A DNA stretch of 64,000 nucleotides from Purpureocillium takamizusanense (lineage: Eukaryota > Ascomycota > Sordariomycetes > Hypocreales > Ophiocordycipitaceae), in contig NC_063069.1 in the NCBI RefSeq assembly GCF_022605165.1, positions 3,596,001 to 3,660,000 of the forward strand. Reading direction: 5' to 3'. Below the pieces are notes generated by a model, which was not told where the DNA came from, made no database searches, and saw only the letters and a program-made list of their open reading frames with translations. Made by a program: the position numbers and the translations under genes. Positions 60,524 through 64,000 of the stretch are shown piece by piece (the first letter of the stretch is position 1; each line of letters starts with the position of its first letter).

Positions 60524-61729
60524 TTGACAAAATTTGACATGAATTCTTTTGGCCTATTTTGTCACGGGAAACGAAACGTTGCATATTATGTCAGAGGGAA
60601 CGAAGGACGCGAAATGTGGTGTAGACACCATATGTACTTGTTACGGTACAGCAAAAGTCCAAACGGCATTTGAACCTTGTGATTCGCATTAACGACCACA
60701 ACATCTTCTCTCAGCCCTAACCGTTGGTCATATCTAAAACACAGAATGACTGCGATCTCTGGCCCGTGGGCATCACTTGTTGCCCTGAGCTGAGACGTGG
60801 CAATGATCGATTTGGACATTGTAGCCCGTGCTTCAATGTTGACAACATGCCTACCAAAACACTACCATGCATGGCGATTGCAGCAAATATGGATATATTC
60901 GGTCGGGACTGAGCATCCTGGTGCATGCCGCGGGCTGGGAAAGGTTGTTGAAAGCCATGGCTCGCTCTACTTATGAATTGGCTGCGGGTGAATATGCGCC
61001 GCCACCAAGGAGGCACGCATCTTGCGTCAGCACTTCGGGTCCAAGGCAGGCAAAAGCATTAGGGAACTGAGACACAGGGAAGCCTGCTAATGTGCACCAA
61101 GTTAGAAGACTGATGACCCCAAGTACCGCAGGTCAAGGTTTCTGTTCTATAAAGCGCTTCCATTGCTCCGCGGCAGCAACACAGACTTACTGCGGTGAGT
61201 GAGGTTGCACCTGTTGTTCTCTTAATCTGTCCCCATTTCAAAAAATTGGGGTCCAAATCCTTCGTACTGTGTTCGCTTGGGTTGTACTGGAGACGCGTTC
61301 GTTGTGCCTGTGGGGGACCGCGCAGTATTACTGTCGCGAGGCGCGGGACGAGTTGAATGACCTAAGCTCACTCACGGCCGTGATTTCGAGGTGACGACTG
61401 GCAGTGCGTACCGTGCATGAGTTGCGGCCCATCTCACTTGGCCATTGACTGTCGAAAACAATATTTCGGCTCTGGCGACACTTTTGCCACGTGGTGCAAT
61501 TGGTGCACAAAGGGTTATTAAGACAAAACTGCATCGTGAAGTCAGGGTTACATGGACTCAATAGACGAGAAACCTTGTGGATACATGGCAACTTACCTTA
61601 AGCGTCTGCTGTTACATTTCCTGTGCATCGCTCTCTCTGTGGCCTTCTTCCTCTTCCCGTCAATTCTATAGACAATCCCTCATAGCTTGCTACTCGTTTT
61701 TTTCGCAATTGGACAGTGCCTTGACAGCC
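60524..61729. other. Intergenic, no gene recognised
   Basis: 1.2 kb between two co-directional genes of the mycosporine group. Only short featureless frames occur. It contains the promoter of the 2OG oxygenase gene. Confidence 0.45.
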
Positions 61730-62860
61730 ATGGATTTGCCTACACTCGACTTTTCCTTGTTCACGCAAGGCTCAATACAGGAGAGGAAGAATGTTGCAAG
61801 GTCTCTTGTGTCGAGCTTCAAGAATCATGGATTTGTCAAACTTACCAACCATGGCCTCCCCGAAGACATCGTCAAGGCATACATGAAGGCAGTCAGTGCC
61901 CTCAATACTCGACTACTACCTAGCCAAATCCCAAAGTATCGTACTAACGAGCTTGTCAAGGCCGTCGATTTCTTCGCGCTGCCGACAGACGTAAAGATGA
62001 AGATATCCAACCCTCGTGGTCCGAACCCGCAACGCGGATTCAGTTGGGTCGGTGCAGAACAGACGTCTAAGCTGAGGCCCGAAAACCTGAACGGCCAAAA
62101 ATCATGGGATGAATTGATGGACGCCCGAGTAAGCTGTGTGCACCCTTGCTTTTACGTGGCTCCGTTCATGGCTAATTAAACTACGTAGGAGCACTTCGAC
62201 GCCGGCCCGCCAGGCGACAAAGAATTCCCTAACAAGTGGCCCTCCGACAAAGAACTGCCAGGTTTTCAGCAACTCATGGAAGGTTGCTATACCAAGTTTC
62301 AAGATATCTGCCTCAAACTAATGAGGGCAATGGAGGTTGGTCTCGACCTTCCAGCTGACACGCTCGTGCAGAGGTGCCAGCCAGCATCAAGCGAGCTTCG
62401 TCTCAATCATTATCCGCCGACCGACTTGCGCCAATTGGCCGAAGGCAAGGTCAAGCGAACCTGGCCGCACACAGACTTTGGGATTATCACACTGCTATTC
62501 CAGGACTCGGTCGGCGGCCTGGAGCTAGAAGATCGTTCCAAGCCCGGCACCTTTGCGCCTGTCCTGCCTGGCAATCCTGACGGCCCGACAGAAATGGTGG
62601 TGAACATCAGTGACACCTTCCAGCGATGGACCAACAAGGCTATTATGGCTGGGGTTCACCAGGTCTCTGTGCCACCGACAATGAAAGGACGCACCGAAGG
62701 CTTCTGCCCTGAGCGCTACTCAGGCATCTTCTTTTTCAAGGCGCATCGTGATACATCGGCAGGTCCGCTGCCTCACTTTGTCACGGAAAAGAGACCGGCG
62801 GCATACGATGAGATCACGGCGCTTCAGTACCAACAGCGAATGACAAAGGTGCTGTACTAG
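61730..62860 (+). CDS. Isopenicillin-N-synthase-like Fe(II)/2-oxoglutarate oxygenase
   Basis: About 333 aa. Exons: 61730-61891, 61961-62128 and 62189-62860. The first intron (61892-61960) is 69 nt and in frame; it carries a perfect TACTAAC branch point at 61942-61948, and its removal gives the usual AYMKAAVDFFALP spacing. The N-terminal DIOX_N-type domain includes FVKLTNHGLP. The jelly-roll core has HTDFGIITLLFQD (first Fe His and Asp), VNISDTFQRW, GVHQVSVP (second Fe His) and RYSGIFFF (Arg for 2-oxoglutarate). All ligands are present. It follows the cyclase gene in the same direction and may hydroxylate or otherwise tailor a mycosporine. Cyanobacterial MysH is also an Fe/2OG enzyme, but this one has the IPNS-like architecture. 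Confidence 0.88.
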
Positions 62861-63622
62861 AGTGGTTGAGGGCTCCCGGGGCTGGTGCACCAGGCCGGTG
62901 CGGTTTCCACGGGCATGCGTGAGCATCCAAGTAGAAATAGTGAAGCCATTGCCTTGAATTGGGAAAAGTTACCTAGACTGCCAAATTCGTAGGAGATGCT
63001 CGGGTTTATTGGCTTACACATTCTCCTGGCAGGCCGTCCCGCCCAGCGGCTTGGCGACCTGCATTGCGTGATTACGGGAACACGAGCAAGACGGAGGTAA
63101 TGCCGAGATACCTAGTCGCACGGGATGCGAATGAACAGCAGCAACGCCGGACCAGGAAGTATTGGGCGCACAGAGCTTTCCGTCCGATTAGAATGTGCAA
63201 TTATTAGCGGACCGTTCCGTGCCCAGCTCTGCTCACCCCCTGCCTGCGTCCCACCAGCCCATACGCCACCAGGCATCAGTCATTTTGTGCTGAACACAAC
63301 CGGGGTCCAGGGGGAAACAAACCCTGAACGACTGGAACGCTAGCCTCACCATGGCTAGAGTGTCGCGGGGAGCCAATGTTGGGTCGCCGCGGAAGCGGGA
63401 AGTGTGTCAAACACCCGCACACAGGGACCACCCCCGAATGGCCTGGCGGCTTGCCAGGCGAGATGGGAGCTGAACCCCTAGATAAACCGAAATGCTGCCA
63501 GGGTCGAAGCCGTGCACTGTTGGATCTTTCTTTGGGTCACAGCTGGCACGCTCGACGGACCCAAAACCTCCAACAGGCTACGCCGTCGCAGGCTCCATCA
63601 GTTTCTGTGTCTACTTGACGAG
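62861..63622. other. Intergenic, no gene recognised
   Basis: 0.76 kb between two co-directional genes; the short frames have no motif. It should hold the promoter of the last P450 gene. Confidence 0.45.
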
Positions 63623-64000
63623 ATGTCGTGGCTGCTGGTAGCCTTCAGCGCCCTGGGCGCCTTGTTCGTTGCTCAATCTGTCAGCTCCTTCTTGCGCCTT
63701 CGGCACATCTCTGGTCCACGATGGGCGGCATGGACCAATTTGTGGATGGTCGTCAATCAGCTAAGTGGACGAATGCACCTCGTCCTACATGACCTGATCA
63801 AGACGCATGGTAAGTAAGGCAAACACGCCAGGCGGTCCACGGTGTACTTCCCCTGGGCAACATTGACACGGCCCCGGACGCTCGCCTTGACCCGTGCACC
63901 GAGTGCCATTGAGGAGGTGATGCGAGAGCCTCATGGGGCTGACGTCCGTCTGCGATAGGGCCTATTGCAAGAATTGCCCCAAACTGGGTCGTATGTGGCG
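63623..64000 (+). CDS. Cytochrome P450, N-terminal part, cut by window end
   Basis: Only the first two exons are visible: 63623-63809 and from 63961 to the window end; the intron is 63810-63960. The Met at 63623 starts an anchor helix (WLLVAFSALGALFVAQ), then a hinge (LRHISGPRWAAWTNLW) and, across the intron, IKTHGPIARIAPN, the beta-1 region. This pattern is typical of pisatin-demethylase-like fungal P450s. The heme and I-helix regions lie beyond the window, so completeness and function cannot be judged. It may extend the mycosporine group or belong to the next locus. Confidence 0.75.

Overview
The window is nuclear DNA of a filamentous ascomycete (Pezizomycotina, probably Sordariomycetes/Hypocreales; the order is inferred). 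The basis is short introns (49-71 nt in most genes), a visible TACTAAC branch point, intron-split genes, and a content of fungal secondary metabolism genes. I rebuilt exon structures by hand from GT-AG (once GC-AG) sites, reading frame and family conservation; coordinates give the span from start codon to stop codon. I recognised no tRNA, rRNA or CRISPR array.

Region A (about 1.3-40.5 kb) is a reduced-polyketide gene cluster. A highly reducing PKS (KS-AT-DH-cMT-ER-KR-ACP, about 2568 aa) is surrounded by three cytochrome P450s, two related bZIP regulators, a branched-chain-type aminotransferase, a Them6-like thioesterase-fold protein, an ABCC exporter and a COMT-type O-methyltransferase-like protein. 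A mitochondrial ABC1/ADCK-type kinase gene sits among them. A gene-free stretch of about 4 kb lies between the PKS and the second bZIP gene and contains a 115-bp element with 32-nt inverted repeats.

Region B (about 42.2-47.8 kb) looks like an organophosphorus module: a PhnZ-like HD-domain oxygenase, a PhnY*-like Fe(II)/2OG dioxygenase and a divergently transcribed GIT1-type permease. Their upstream regions hold four CACGTG boxes, the core of the fungal phosphate-starvation element. This suggests uptake and oxidative C-P bond cleavage of a phosphonate, and is the most surprising part of the window.

Region C (about 47.9-53.8 kb) holds a REI1-like zinc-finger protein, a LovD/EstB-like serine beta-lactamase-fold enzyme and an alpha/beta hydrolase.

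Region D (about 55.1-62.9 kb) is a mycosporine cluster: a sugar-phosphate cyclase (MysA/DDGS-like), an O-methyltransferase (MysB-like), an ATP-grasp ligase (MysC-like) and an isopenicillin-N-synthase-like 2OG oxygenase that may tailor the product. No second ligase (MysD/MysE type) is seen, which fits a mono-substituted fungal mycosporine. The window ends inside another P450 gene.
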